Below are positions 25,807-34,297 of a DNA stretch of 64,000 nucleotides, one piece after another. The DNA is from Enterobacter cancerogenus (GTDB lineage Bacteria; Pseudomonadota; Gammaproteobacteria; Enterobacterales; Enterobacteriaceae). How positions within the stretch are numbered: position 1 is the stretch's first letter; each line of letters begins with the position of its first letter. The stretch spans positions 620,001 to 684,000 of the forward strand of contig NZ_CP077290.1 of the NCBI RefSeq assembly GCF_019047785.1. The letters are read 5' to 3'. A program made the position numbers and the translations under genes. The notes beneath the pieces were generated by a model, which did not search any database, was not told the DNA's origin, and saw only the letters and a list, made by a program, of their open reading frames with translations.

Positions 25807-26050
25807 CGCATATCCCTCCAGTCATTGAATTTGCTGTTCAAGGTCATATGCTTTTCTGATTTCAGTATCCGCCCGGGAAAGATCGTTTTTTGAGCAATGC
25901 GTGCGCCTTTGCTTGCCCGCCCTCTCATTTCCGGAATGCTTTACAAAGGCTATCGACACGCATGCTGTTCGGAATAATACGTCTCTCTCATTTTTATCCC
26001 TTTCTCCTGCTACGCTTTTCCTATAACAAAAAAACGCAGGAAGGATGTCG

Positions 26051-27646
26051 ATGAAGAAGATCGCGATTATAGGCGCGGGGCCTACCGGTATTTACACTTT
26101 TTATTCACTTCTCAGGAGTCAAACCCCTCTCGCTGTCACCGTGTTTGAAAAAGCAGACCAGGCTGGTGTGGGCATGCCCTACAGCGACGAGGACAATTCG
26201 CGGCTGATGTTGGCTAATATCGCCAGTATCGAGATCCCGCCGCTCTTTATAACCTACCTGGACTGGCTCAGGACGCAAAGCCAGACACATCTCACACGCT
26301 ACGGCGTGGATAAATCGACGCTGCATGAACGACAGTTTTTGCCGCGCATTCTGCTGGGCGAGTACTTTCGCGACCGCTTTTTAGCCATTGTGCAAGAAGC
26401 GCAGCGCCGCGGATTCGATGTCCAGGTGCATGAATCCGCCCCGGTTACCGACCTTGATGTCCGGGAAGACGGCGTGACCCTCTGCGTCAATGACGCCCCC
26501 TTTGACGATAAATTTGATCTCGCGGTTATCGCCACCGGCCACGTCTGGCCCGAAGACGATGAAGCATCAAAAACATTCTTCCCGAGCCCGTGGTCGGGCC
26601 TGATGGACGCCAAAATTCCGCCCTGCCGTGTCGGGATTATGGGCACCTCGCTCAGCGGGCTGGATGCGGCCATGGCGGTGGTGATCCAGCATGGACGCTT
26701 TGTTGACGACAGGTTTGAGCTGGACGACAAAAGCCAGGATCTGAAAATTGTGCTGATGTCGCGCACGGGCATTCTGCCCGAGGCGGATTTTTACTGCCCT
26801 ATCCCCTATGAACCGCTGTCGATCCTGACCGACGCGGCTGCCGACGCCGAAATCGCAAAAGGCCCGGAGGGATTGCTCGACCGGATTTTTGCCCTGATGG
26901 TCAGGGAACTTGAACAGGCCGACCCGCAGTGGAGCGAGGCGATTGCCCTGAATACGCTGGATCCCGATACTGTTTTTGATGCCTGGTTCGCCGATCGCAA
27001 ACGTCACGATCCCTTCTCGTGGGCGGAGGATAACCTTCGCGAGGTAGAGCGAAACAAACGCGATAAACGCACCGTTGCCTGGCGCTACACCGTCCTGCGG
27101 CTGCATGAGGTGGTTCAGGAAGTGGTGCATCATCTGGATGACCGGGACGCAGAACGATTCAAGCGGGGGCTGGCGCGGGTGTTTATTGATAATTATGCAG
27201 CCATCCCCTCTCAGTCGATTCGCAGGCTGCTGGCCCTTCGGGAAGCGGGGATCATCAGCGTGCTGGCGCTTGGCGAGGATTACGACCTGGATATCGGGAG
27301 CGATCAAACCGCCATCAGAACCGGCGAGACCACCTACCGCTTCGACGTGTTCATTGATGCTCGCGGGCAAAAGCCCCTCAAAACGAAGGATCTGCCCTTC
27401 CCTTCGCTGCGCAAACAGCTGCTGGCAACGGGGGATGAGATACCGGACGTTGGAGAGGACTATACCCTGCGCGCGCCCGAGGCACTACGCGGGCGGATTG
27501 CGTTTGGAGCGATACCGTGGCTCATGCACGACCATCCCTTTGTTCAGGGGCTGGCAGAAAGCGCAGAGATGGGTGAAGCGATGGCAAAAGCGGTGTCGCA
27601 ACCGGCAGTGCGATCGCGCAAGAAATTGCAGTTTGTAGAGAACTAA
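26051..27646 (+). CDS. ydhS: FAD/NAD(P)-binding protein YdhS
   Basis: A 531-residue flavoprotein-like protein matching E. coli YdhS. The N-terminal dinucleotide fold is KKIAIIGAGPTGIYTFYSLL; a second nucleotide-binding motif is VGIMGTSLSGLDAAMAV (about residue 195). It belongs to the HpyO/lysine-monooxygenase-like group, but its substrate is unknown. ATG 26051 sits six bases after AAGG and matches the E. coli start; ATG 26045 abuts the ribosome site and is less likely. It marks the return to the K-12 backbone after the accessory block. Confidence 0.93.
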   Translation: MKKIAIIGAGPTGIYTFYSLLRSQTPLAVTVFEKADQAGVGMPYSDEDNSRLMLANIASIEIPPLFITYLDWLRTQSQTHLTRYGVDKSTLHERQFLPRILLGEYFRDRFLAIVQEAQRRGFDVQVHESAPVTDLDVREDGVTLCVNDAPFDDKFDLAVIATGHVWPEDDEASKTFFPSPWSGLMDAKIPPCRVGIMGTSLSGLDAAMAVVIQHGRFVDDRFELDDKSQDLKIVLMSRTGILPEADFYCPIPYEPLSILTDAAADAEIAKGPEGLLDRIFALMVRELEQADPQWSEAIALNTLDPDTVFDAWFADRKRHDPFSWAEDNLREVERNKRDKRTVAWRYTVLRLHEVVQEVVHHLDDRDAERFKRGLARVFIDNYAAIPSQSIRRLLALREAGIISVLALGEDYDLDIGSDQTAIRTGETTYRFDVFIDARGQKPLKTKDLPFPSLRKQLLATGDEIPDVGEDYTLRAPEALRGRIAFGAIPWLMHDHPFVQGLAESAEMGEAMAKAVSQPAVRSRKKLQFVEN

Positions 27647-27674
27647 CAGGGCTTCCGTGCCCTTTGATGGCTGA

Positions 27675-28316
27675 TTACTCGAAGAATACGCTCGGGTTTT
27701 CAGACAATGACACGAAGGTTTTGGTGTCTTTATCAAGGGCACGAATATCGCCGCTCTCGATATCATACACCCAGCCGTGCAGGCGAATGGCGTTGTTGCG
27801 CAGCCCGACCGCCACCGACGGGTGGGTTTTGATGTTGCTCAGCTGGGCAAAGACGTTTTCCTGCACCATCGCGTTCACTTTATCGATCGGGCGCTCCCAG
27901 CTTTTCTTCTCGACGACCGCTTTAGCGGCATCGGAATAGCGCAGCCAGTGCGAAACGGCAGGCATTGGCTCCAGGTTGGCGTTATCGGCAATCGCCTTCA
28001 TTGCACCACAGTTGGAGTGACCGCAGATCACGATGTCGGTTACGCCCAGCGCCACAACTGCATACTCAATCGTGGCAGACACGCCGCCAGGCTCTGGCCC
28101 GAACGGCGGCACGATGTTGCCAGCATTACGAATGACAAAAAGCTGTCCCGGCTCTTGCTGCGTAACCAGTTCCGGGACCAGACGGCTGTCGGAGCAAGAG
28201 ATGAACAGCGCTTTGGGATTCTGACTGGACGCTAAACTGCGGAAGAGCTCTTTACGTTGCGGGAAAATCTCTTTTTGAAAGCTGAGAAAACCTTCAATGA
28301 TATGTTGCATAGCCAT
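27675..28316 (-). CDS. Beta-class carbonic anhydrase (CynT/Can-like)
   Basis: A zinc enzyme interconverting CO2 and bicarbonate in the cytosol. The 213-residue protein has the zinc ligands in [11 protein letters not shown] and GHSNCGAM and the family block [26 protein letters not shown]. It resembles CynT more than Can, but no cyanase or cyanate genes lie nearby, so a stand-alone bicarbonate supply role is more likely. It converges with ydhS, with a small hairpin between them. Confidence 0.9.
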   Translation of the reverse strand: MAMQHIIEGFLSFQKEIFPQRKELFRSLASSQNPKALFISCSDSRLVPELVTQQEPGQLFVIRNAGNIVPPFGPEPGGVSATIEYAVVALGVTDIVICGHSNCGAMKAIADNANLEPMPAVSHWLRYSDAAKAVVEKKSWERPIDKVNAMVQENVFAQLSNIKTHPSVAVGLRNNAIRLHGWVYDIESGDIRALDKDTKTFVSLSENPSVFFE

Positions 28317-28381
28317 TTCTCTTTTATCTGTTTTAGTTTAGGTATGATCGCGATCACACTCGTAAAGTTAACCACCGCGCT

Positions 28382-29164
28382 TTAGTCCAGACAAGCAATA
28401 TATTTCTGGCCCGACCGCTGCACAATCTCATCCGCTTTCGCCAGTACGTTCTGCCCTTCAAACGCGCCATAAAGACGCTGATAACGTTTGCCCATCAGCC
28501 GGTCCGTCACCTGCGCTACGGTTGCAGCAGGCAGCGGAAGCATGTTGGGGTAGCTCCACATAAACGAGACGGCGGTTTGACCTGGGGTGACCTGAAGAAT
28601 GTCTCCGGCCAGTAAAACCCCGTCGCCGTCCTGCCAGTGCAGCACCGTGCCCCCGGCAAAGTGTCCGCCAAGGCGCAGAAGCGTGACCGACGGCGCGATC
28701 TCCAGCGCGTCGCCTTCCCAGAAGTGGAGCGCCGGGCTGTCGCGCATTACCCATTCGCGGTCGCTGGCATGGAGATAAACCGGGGCATCAAAGGCCTCGG
28801 CCCAGTCCTGCATCGTCGTGTAGTAATGAGGATGCGAGATCGCGATGGCGCTGATGCCGCCGAGCGCCGTGACCAGCGATCGGGTAGCCGGATCAAGGTT
28901 CGCGATGCAATCCCAGAGAATATTGCCGTGGGCGGTCCGCAACAGGAATGCCCGCTGGCTGATGGCAAATGCCGGAACGGTTTTCAGGGCCAGCAACTGC
29001 GGCTCCAGCTGCTGCCATTTGTTGGTGTGCGTTGCGGTGACGCTGTCAAAATCCATCCATGCCTGCCCGGTAGCCGGAACGTACTGGCGTTCATCTTCGC
29101 AAATCGGGCATCTGTCAGGCTGGCGATCGTAAGAGGTGCCGCAGGTTTTACAGAGCGTAATCAT
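28382..29164 (-). CDS. MBL-fold metallo-hydrolase with N-terminal zinc ribbon
   Basis: A 260-residue protein. The first 30 residues form a rubredoxin-like zinc ribbon (CKTCG...CPIC). The rest is a metallo-beta-lactamase fold with NILWDCIANLD, ISHPHYYTTMQDW, the GGHFAGGTVLHW His and LLAGDIL. The usual HxHxDH motif is reduced, so the metal site may be atypical. No specific substrate can be assigned. It lies 65 bp upstream of the carbonic anhydrase on the same strand. Confidence 0.82.
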   Translation of the reverse strand: MITLCKTCGTSYDRQPDRCPICEDERQYVPATGQAWMDFDSVTATHTNKWQQLEPQLLALKTVPAFAISQRAFLLRTAHGNILWDCIANLDPATRSLVTALGGISAIAISHPHYYTTMQDWAEAFDAPVYLHASDREWVMRDSPALHFWEGDALEIAPSVTLLRLGGHFAGGTVLHWQDGDGVLLAGDILQVTPGQTAVSFMWSYPNMLPLPAATVAQVTDRLMGKRYQRLYGAFEGQNVLAKADEIVQRSGQKYIACLD

Positions 29165-29289
29165 CAGGTTTCCTCAGCGATAAACCACTGAGTATGGCAG
29201 GGATTATTCTTATGTGCTGCACGGTACATTGCAGGCGCATTTTGCCCTATACTCTGCCAGTATCAAAAACTGAACCAGGCAGGTGTCCT

Positions 29290-29430
29290 ATGGAAATTGA
29301 TCTCGATAACTTAGTGTTTAACGGGCTGGATGAAGCAGAAGAGCGTAACGCGGAACGTCTTGATGACGCGGACAAAAAGGCCCAGGCGATTGTCGCCGAC
29401 GATGACTGCGGCGACGCCTGCAAGATCTGA
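29290..29430 (+). CDS. Small acidic hypothetical protein (46 aa)
   Basis: I do not recognise this protein: 46 residues, strongly acidic, starting MEIDLDNLVFNGLDEAEERN and ending DDDCGDACKI with two cysteines. AGGTGTCC lies before the ATG and a clear intrinsic terminator follows within 10 bp, so the transcription unit looks real. It is divergent from the MBL-fold gene. Confidence 0.65.
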   Translation: MEIDLDNLVFNGLDEAEERNAERLDDADKKAQAIVADDDCGDACKI

Positions 29431-29436
29431 TGAGAA

Positions 29437-29463
29437 AGCACCGGTGACCCGGTGCTTTTTTTA
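29437..29463 (+). terminator. Intrinsic terminator after the 46-aa gene
   Basis: An 8-bp stem AGCACCGG / CCGGTGCT with a TGAC loop is followed by T7. Confidence 0.9.
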
Positions 29464-29478
29464 TTATCGTTTCATCCC

Positions 29479-30885
29479 TTAATTTTCAGGGACATGCTTG
29501 AATCCGCTCAGCATTAACATGATGCTCTCGTCCGACGAGGCCGGCTGGAACTGATAGTGATTCCCCTGCCGATCGCCCCCGATATACCATGAAATTTCCG
29601 TTTTGCCTTCGGCCAGCGCCTTGCGTACGGCTTTGTCCACATCGACCATGCGATACTCGCGCGAATGGTTTAGATAGAGCACGGCATCAGACCGGTAGTT
29701 ACACGCCGGGCGCGAGGTCCAGCGCACGGTGGCCGGATCCCAGTCGTTGCTGGCCGGGTAGAAGAAGATCTGATCGGCACCGTTGGTCTCAACCTTCCCG
29801 CCGAAGATCCGCACGCGATACTTGAACTGCGAGGCGTCCTGGCCTGCTGGCAGCGGTGGGATTTTAAATTTCACCAGCGACAGGGTTTCGGCGTTGCGGG
29901 TGCGCCCGCCGTTCTGCCAGTTATCCTGAACCAGTAGCACCTGCGGCGCAGGCTGGGACGCGTCAGGCTCCTGACTGCTAAGCCAGACGTTCGCTTTCGG
30001 TATGGAATAGCCGTAAGGCACGGTGGTACCGCAGTCCATTCCCCGGTTCATACACCGGTCAGTCATAAAACGCGCCCCCTCTTCGGTCCAGCCGTTCATA
30101 AAGTCGGCATGGGCCGTGTACAGGCTGCCCCAGCGCTCCTCACGCTCGTTACCGTGCATGATCGGATCCATAGACAATTGCACTTTTGTGGTGTCCAGGG
30201 AGGTGATGGTCGGGAGTACCCAGGCCACGTTCATATTGACGGTGGGGATCTTCACCGGGAACCCGCTCGGGCAGGCGCCTTTGATGTCGTAGGTGGCATT
30301 CGCGAGACCGTGAACCGGCTTCAGGTTGACGCCATCCCAGCAGTTCGGAAACTGTATGCCAATATTAAACTGTACCGCATCCTTCGCTTTACGCAGGCCG
30401 CACGTTTCCCCCACCTTGTTGCTGTAGCCTTTGCCGTTCGCGCAAAGGAACGTGATGTGTGGGTTGGGCGCCGCGCCGTGGTGGTCTCCCGCCAGCAGCG
30501 ACAGCCCCGCCGGGAAAGGTGAAAGCGGCCAGGTATCGACGTGTGAGGCCTGATAGTAGGTTTTTTGGTAGGCCGGTTTCACCACCGTGCCGTCCGGCAG
30601 GCGCAGCGACGGCACCCAGTAGGCCGAGCTGTCGGCTTTGTTATCGCAGGTTGTCTCTTCGTGCTGGCGCAGCGTTTCACGGGTAGAGGCCGCGTCGGTA
30701 TGCCTGTTGCCAAAGAAGTCGTGCAGCATGGCCTGGTTGGGCATGCCGTACATCATGATCGCATCGTCGCCGAGCGTGTGGGAATAACTGCACTCCACGT
30801 GCGCCTGGGGGGCAGCATGAGCGGCGTGCATGGCAAACAGTAAAGCGGGGGCAGAAAGGGCTGTAGTGAGCGTGGTCCGTTTCAT
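29479..30885 (-). CDS. Secreted DUF1996-domain protein
   Basis: A 468-residue exported protein. The signal peptide is MKRTTLTTALSAPALLFAMHAAHA. The first two thirds fit the DUF1996 family (AMLHDFFGNRHTD, SSAYWVPSLRLPDGTVVKP, GIQFPNCWDGVNL), best known from fungi and actinobacteria. The C-terminal part (about 320-468) resembles a carbohydrate-binding jelly roll (WDPATVRWTSRPA; YRMVDVDKAVRKAL). Function is unknown; binding or cleavage of an external polysaccharide is a guess. The start at 30885 is chosen from GGAG six bases before the second of two adjacent ATGs. Confidence 0.75.
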   Translation of the reverse strand: MKRTTLTTALSAPALLFAMHAAHAAPQAHVECSYSHTLGDDAIMMYGMPNQAMLHDFFGNRHTDAASTRETLRQHEETTCDNKADSSAYWVPSLRLPDGTVVKPAYQKTYYQASHVDTWPLSPFPAGLSLLAGDHHGAAPNPHITFLCANGKGYSNKVGETCGLRKAKDAVQFNIGIQFPNCWDGVNLKPVHGLANATYDIKGACPSGFPVKIPTVNMNVAWVLPTITSLDTTKVQLSMDPIMHGNEREERWGSLYTAHADFMNGWTEEGARFMTDRCMNRGMDCGTTVPYGYSIPKANVWLSSQEPDASQPAPQVLLVQDNWQNGGRTRNAETLSLVKFKIPPLPAGQDASQFKYRVRIFGGKVETNGADQIFFYPASNDWDPATVRWTSRPACNYRSDAVLYLNHSREYRMVDVDKAVRKALAEGKTEISWYIGGDRQGNHYQFQPASSDESIMLMLSGFKHVPEN

Positions 30886-31058
30886 CATTTTCTCCATGAA
30901 ATGAAAGGACCTATTGGTAACAAAAGCCGCCTGATTCACCGAGCGATTCACCGCCCGTTTTTCCGCGCCAAAGTGCTTTACACGGGCGTTTTAGCCCAGT
31001 TCAGGGCCAGGTTGCGCGCGGTGCCGTTGAGCGTGCGGGAACCACGCCGGGACAAACC

Positions 31059-31268
31059 TCAGCCGGCCAGGGCTTTCACCACTGTTTCCATCGCCTGGGT
31101 GGTCAGTTCGCTGCGTTTCACGCGCTGGTTCGCGAGTGCGGTACGCAGCACGCCGGCAATCACAATATGCTTCGGCTCCTGGCCCAGATCGCGCATCTCA
31201 AGAACGACCTTCCCCACCACCCGGCACATCTCCTGATACAGCGCTTCGTCTTTGGTCACATTGCCCAT
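31059..31268 (-). CDS. fumD: Fumarase D-like protein (YdhZ)
   Basis: A 69-residue protein, nearly identical in pattern to E. coli FumD/YdhZ (MGNVTKDEALYQEMCRVV..., LRDLGQEPKHIVIAGVLRTALAN-type core). FumD is reported to have fumarase activity, though the small size makes the mechanism unclear. The start at 31268 matches the E. coli N-terminus; the frame extends three residues further. In K-12 fumD lies beside pykF; here the transsulfuration and importer genes lie between them. Confidence 0.92.
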   Translation of the reverse strand: MGNVTKDEALYQEMCRVVGKVVLEMRDLGQEPKHIVIAGVLRTALANQRVKRSELTTQAMETVVKALAG

Positions 31269-31323
31269 CGTCATCACTCCGTTGCCCTAAACGGCCAGCT
31301 TAAATGATTCATCGGCTGGATAC

Positions 31324-31355
31324 AAAAAAAGCCCGGCGAGACGTTCACCGGGCTT
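31324..31355 (-). terminator. Terminator after the MetNIQ-like operon
   Basis: Read leftward: AGCCCGG...CCGGGCT stem followed by T7, 20 bp past the binding-protein gene. Confidence 0.85.
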
Positions 31356-31374
31356 CATCTGTTTAATCAACGCA

Positions 31375-32187
31375 TCAGTTATTAACGGGGATCACCGCGC
31401 CTTTATATTTGGTGCGGATCCAGTCCTGAATCTCTTTGGAGTGCAGCACGTCCACCAGCGCAACGATATCTTTTTTCTTCTCGTCACCGCGATGCACGGT
31501 GATGATATTGGCGTACGGGTTGTTCTCACCGCTCTCGACTGCAATCGGGTCGTGAACCGGATCAAGGCCAGCGTCGATGGCGTAGTTGGCGTTAATCACC
31601 ACCGCCGCGCCTTCGTCGTTGTTGTACATCTGCGGCAGCAGAGAAGCTTCTACGTTAGGCGTAAACTGCAGCTTTTTCGGGTTCTCCACGATATCGCTGA
31701 TGCGCGCAGTCACTTTGTCGATGCCCGGCTTCAGCTTGATCACGCCCTCTTTCTCGAAGATGGAGAGGATGCGCCCCTCTTCAGACACCGCGTCGCGCAT
31801 GATAATTTTGCCGCCTTCCGGCAGATCCTTCAGCGATTTGTATTTTTTCGAGTAGATGCCGATTGGCTCAATGTGGATCGCGCCCGCGCTGACAAAATCG
31901 TAATCCTTGTCGCCCGCGTGATCTTTCAGCACGCTGTTAAGATAGGGAATATGCTGGAAGTAGTTAGCATCGATGTCGCGCCCCGCCAGCGCGGTGTTAG
32001 GCAGAATGTAGTCCTGGAACGGTTTGATCTCCAGATCGATACCCTGCTTCGCCAGGATCGGCTTCGCCTGCTCCAGAATTTCCGCGTGCGGTGTATTGGA
32101 TGCGCCCACGGTCAGCGTGTCGGCCCACGAGGCGAAGCTCAGGGCGCTCAGGGTGGCGGCGGCGATCAGCGTCAGCGTTTTTTTCAT
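31375..32187 (-). CDS. MetQ/NlpA-family substrate-binding protein
   Basis: The periplasmic binding component of a methionine-type ABC importer, 270 residues. It has a Sec signal (MKKTLTLIAAATLSALSFASWA) followed by DTLTVGASNTPHAEILEQAKPIL and the family motif ANYFQHIPYLN. Unlike E. coli MetQ there is no lipobox Cys; the cleavage region is SWA-DTL, so it should be soluble. It is the last gene of an ATPase-permease-binding protein operon that is divergent from transsulfuration genes, suggesting methionine, homocysteine or cysteine-related substrates. Confidence 0.87.
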   Translation of the reverse strand: MKKTLTLIAAATLSALSFASWADTLTVGASNTPHAEILEQAKPILAKQGIDLEIKPFQDYILPNTALAGRDIDANYFQHIPYLNSVLKDHAGDKDYDFVSAGAIHIEPIGIYSKKYKSLKDLPEGGKIIMRDAVSEEGRILSIFEKEGVIKLKPGIDKVTARISDIVENPKKLQFTPNVEASLLPQMYNNDEGAAVVINANYAIDAGLDPVHDPIAVESGENNPYANIITVHRGDEKKKDIVALVDVLHSKEIQDWIRTKYKGAVIPVNN

Positions 32188-32214
32188 GATATGGTTCCTG
32201 TGTGTTATTAGAGA

Positions 32215-32883
32215 TTATCTTTTGTCTAACAGTGAAGTAATGACATCGCCGCAGAACTGGATAATGAAAACGATGATCAAAATGGTCACCGTTGCCACCA
32301 GCGTGACGTCACCGTGGTTGCGCTGGAATCCTTCCAGATAGGCCAGGTTTCCCAACCCGCCGGCACCAATCACTCCCGCCATCGCGCTGTAGCTCACCAG
32401 CGCGATGAGCGTCACTGTGATACCTGAAACCAGTGCGGGTGATGATTCCGGGAGTAAAACCCGAAACACTAACGTGCTCAGCCGGGCTCCCATGGAACGC
32501 GTGGCTTCGATTACCCCTTTGTCCACTTCGCGCAGGGCAATCTCAACCAGACGCGCATAGAAAGGTGCCGCGCCAACAATCAGAGCAGGCAGCGCCGCGT
32601 TGGCCCCGAGAATGGTGCCGACAATCGTTTTCGTGAACGGGATCAGCAGTACGATCAGAATGATGAACGGGATAGAGCGGAACACGTTCACCACAATCGA
32701 GATCACGCTGTAGACCGTACGGTTCTGAAACAGCCCGCCGCGCGCGGTTAAAAACAGCGCCAGGCCAAGCACGATGCCCAGCACAAACGTCGCCACCCCG
32801 GACAGCGCCGTCATGTACAGGGTCTCCTGGGTTGCAGACCAGAGCTGGTCCCACTTCAGATGCGGAAAGAGATTCTCAGCCAT
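32215..32883 (-). CDS. MetI-family ABC permease
   Basis: An inner-membrane permease of 222 residues with five predicted helices. The MetI-type EAA loop is visible (EIALREVDKGVIEATRSMGA). It overlaps the ATPase gene stop by 8 bp, so translation is coupled. It is a paralogue of the metNIQ permease of E. coli. Confidence 0.9.
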   Translation of the reverse strand: MAENLFPHLKWDQLWSATQETLYMTALSGVATFVLGIVLGLALFLTARGGLFQNRTVYSVISIVVNVFRSIPFIILIVLLIPFTKTIVGTILGANAALPALIVGAAPFYARLVEIALREVDKGVIEATRSMGARLSTLVFRVLLPESSPALVSGITVTLIALVSYSAMAGVIGAGGLGNLAYLEGFQRNHGDVTLVATVTILIIVFIIQFCGDVITSLLDKR

Positions 32884-33898
32884 GCTTCACGACCTCGCCT
32901 TCAATATCGCTGTGCTGCAAATCGGCGAGGATATTGTTCAGTTGTTCATCGGATGCCACCACGTGCACCCACAGTTGTCCAAATACCCCGTGGGCGGTTT
33001 GGGTCATTTTTCCGTGCAGAATATTAAACGGCAGGCCGTAGCGCAGGGTCAGTTCGCCCACAACCGGACGGTGCGTGCTGTGCCCGGTGAAGGTCAGCCT
33101 GATCACCGTGCCCTCCAGCGCGTTCGCCAGTTCGGCATTAAAGCTTTCATCCTCGGCGTACTGGCTCACCTGACGGACAAACTGTTGGGTAATCGGCTGC
33201 TGCGGATGCGTAAAGACGCTCAGGACCTCTCCCTCTTCCACCACTTTGCCGTTTTCCATCACCGCCACGCGGTCGCAAATTTTGCGCACCACGTGCATTT
33301 CGTGGGTGATCAGCACGATGGTCAGCTTAAAGCGACGGTTAATGTCCGAAAGCAGATCGAGGATCTGATCGGTGGTCTGCGGATCAAGCGCAGAGGTGGC
33401 CTCATCGCACAAGAGCACGTCAGGGTTATTCGCCAGCGCACGGGCGATGCCGACACGCTGTTTTTGACCGCCGCTCAGCTGAGACGGATAGGCATTTTCG
33501 CGCCCCTTCAGCCCAACCAGCTCTACCAGTTCGGCCACGCGAGCCTTGATCCGGGCTTTAGGGACACCCGCAATTTGCATCGAAAAGGCGATATTCTCAT
33601 TCACCGTACGCGACCACAGCAGGTTGAAGTGCTGGAAAACCATGCTGATTTTCAGGCGTGCCTGTCGCAGCGCTTCGCCTTTTGCGGCGGAAATATCCTG
33701 CCCGTTGATGGTCACGCTACCGACGCTTGGCTTTTCAAGGCCATTGAGCAGGCGAATTAAGGTACTTTTCCCCGCGCCGCTGTAGCCGATAATGCCGTAA
33801 ATTTGGCCCTGCTCCACCGTCAGATTGACGTTATCAACCGCCGTGAGCGCCACCTTTCCGTTGTCAAAAATCTTCGAAATGTTCCTGAGTACTATCAT
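32876..33898 (-). CDS. MetN-family ABC transporter ATPase
   Basis: A 340-residue ATPase: Walker A GYSGAGKST, signature LSGGQKQR, Walker B DVLLCDEATSALD and a C-terminal NIL/ACT-like regulatory domain (about 265-340), which in MetN binds methionine and inhibits transport. The start MIVLRNISKIFDNGKVALTAV is the family start; the frame extends to 33988 without support. It is the first gene of the operon, divergent from mtcB. Confidence 0.92.
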   Translation of the reverse strand: MIVLRNISKIFDNGKVALTAVDNVNLTVEQGQIYGIIGYSGAGKSTLIRLLNGLEKPSVGSVTINGQDISAAKGEALRQARLKISMVFQHFNLLWSRTVNENIAFSMQIAGVPKARIKARVAELVELVGLKGRENAYPSQLSGGQKQRVGIARALANNPDVLLCDEATSALDPQTTDQILDLLSDINRRFKLTIVLITHEMHVVRKICDRVAVMENGKVVEEGEVLSVFTHPQQPITQQFVRQVSQYAEDESFNAELANALEGTVIRLTFTGHSTHRPVVGELTLRYGLPFNILHGKMTQTAHGVFGQLWVHVVASDEQLNNILADLQHSDIEGEVVKHG

Positions 33899-34297
33899 TC
33901 TTATTCTGATCCGTTCCGCATTTAGCGGTTTAGCAGTATGGATGTCCAAAAGAGAGTAAACAGCCGTTATCAACTTTGAAATGACCAAAATGGAATGTCT
34001 TATAACCTGATGAAATAAGAGGCGCAGCTACAGCCTGCGAGCCTGTTAGATGAATTTCAGCAATTGATTTCTGGCGAATGCATATACCGCCGCGCTCAGC
34101 CGGCAAAATCGGCTATTTTTAGCGCAAAACAGGTCGATTTGGCCATCCTCACTTCCAGAGCACTTTACGTCTTGCTGTCTTTCCCCCCCGAAACGGTATG
34201 AATATTCCTTTCTGTCATAACTGGCAGTGAAAGGTTCTTTATTGAGAAAATTTCAGGGTCCTATCATCCGGTCATGAAATCCTGAAAGGACATGACC
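33899..34297. promoter_or_regulatory. Divergent control region, MetNIQ-like operon / mtcBC
   Basis: A 399-bp non-coding stretch between divergent operons. A small stem AGCCG / CGGCT followed by ATTTTT lies near 34098-34119, and a -10-like TATCAT at 34262-34267 precedes mtcB. I could not identify a convincing MetJ box or a CysB site by eye. Confidence 0.4.

Noticed and set aside
33899..34297. MetJ operator in front of the transsulfuration genes
   Set aside because: I found only loose single AGAC-like octamers, not the tandem repeats MetJ needs.
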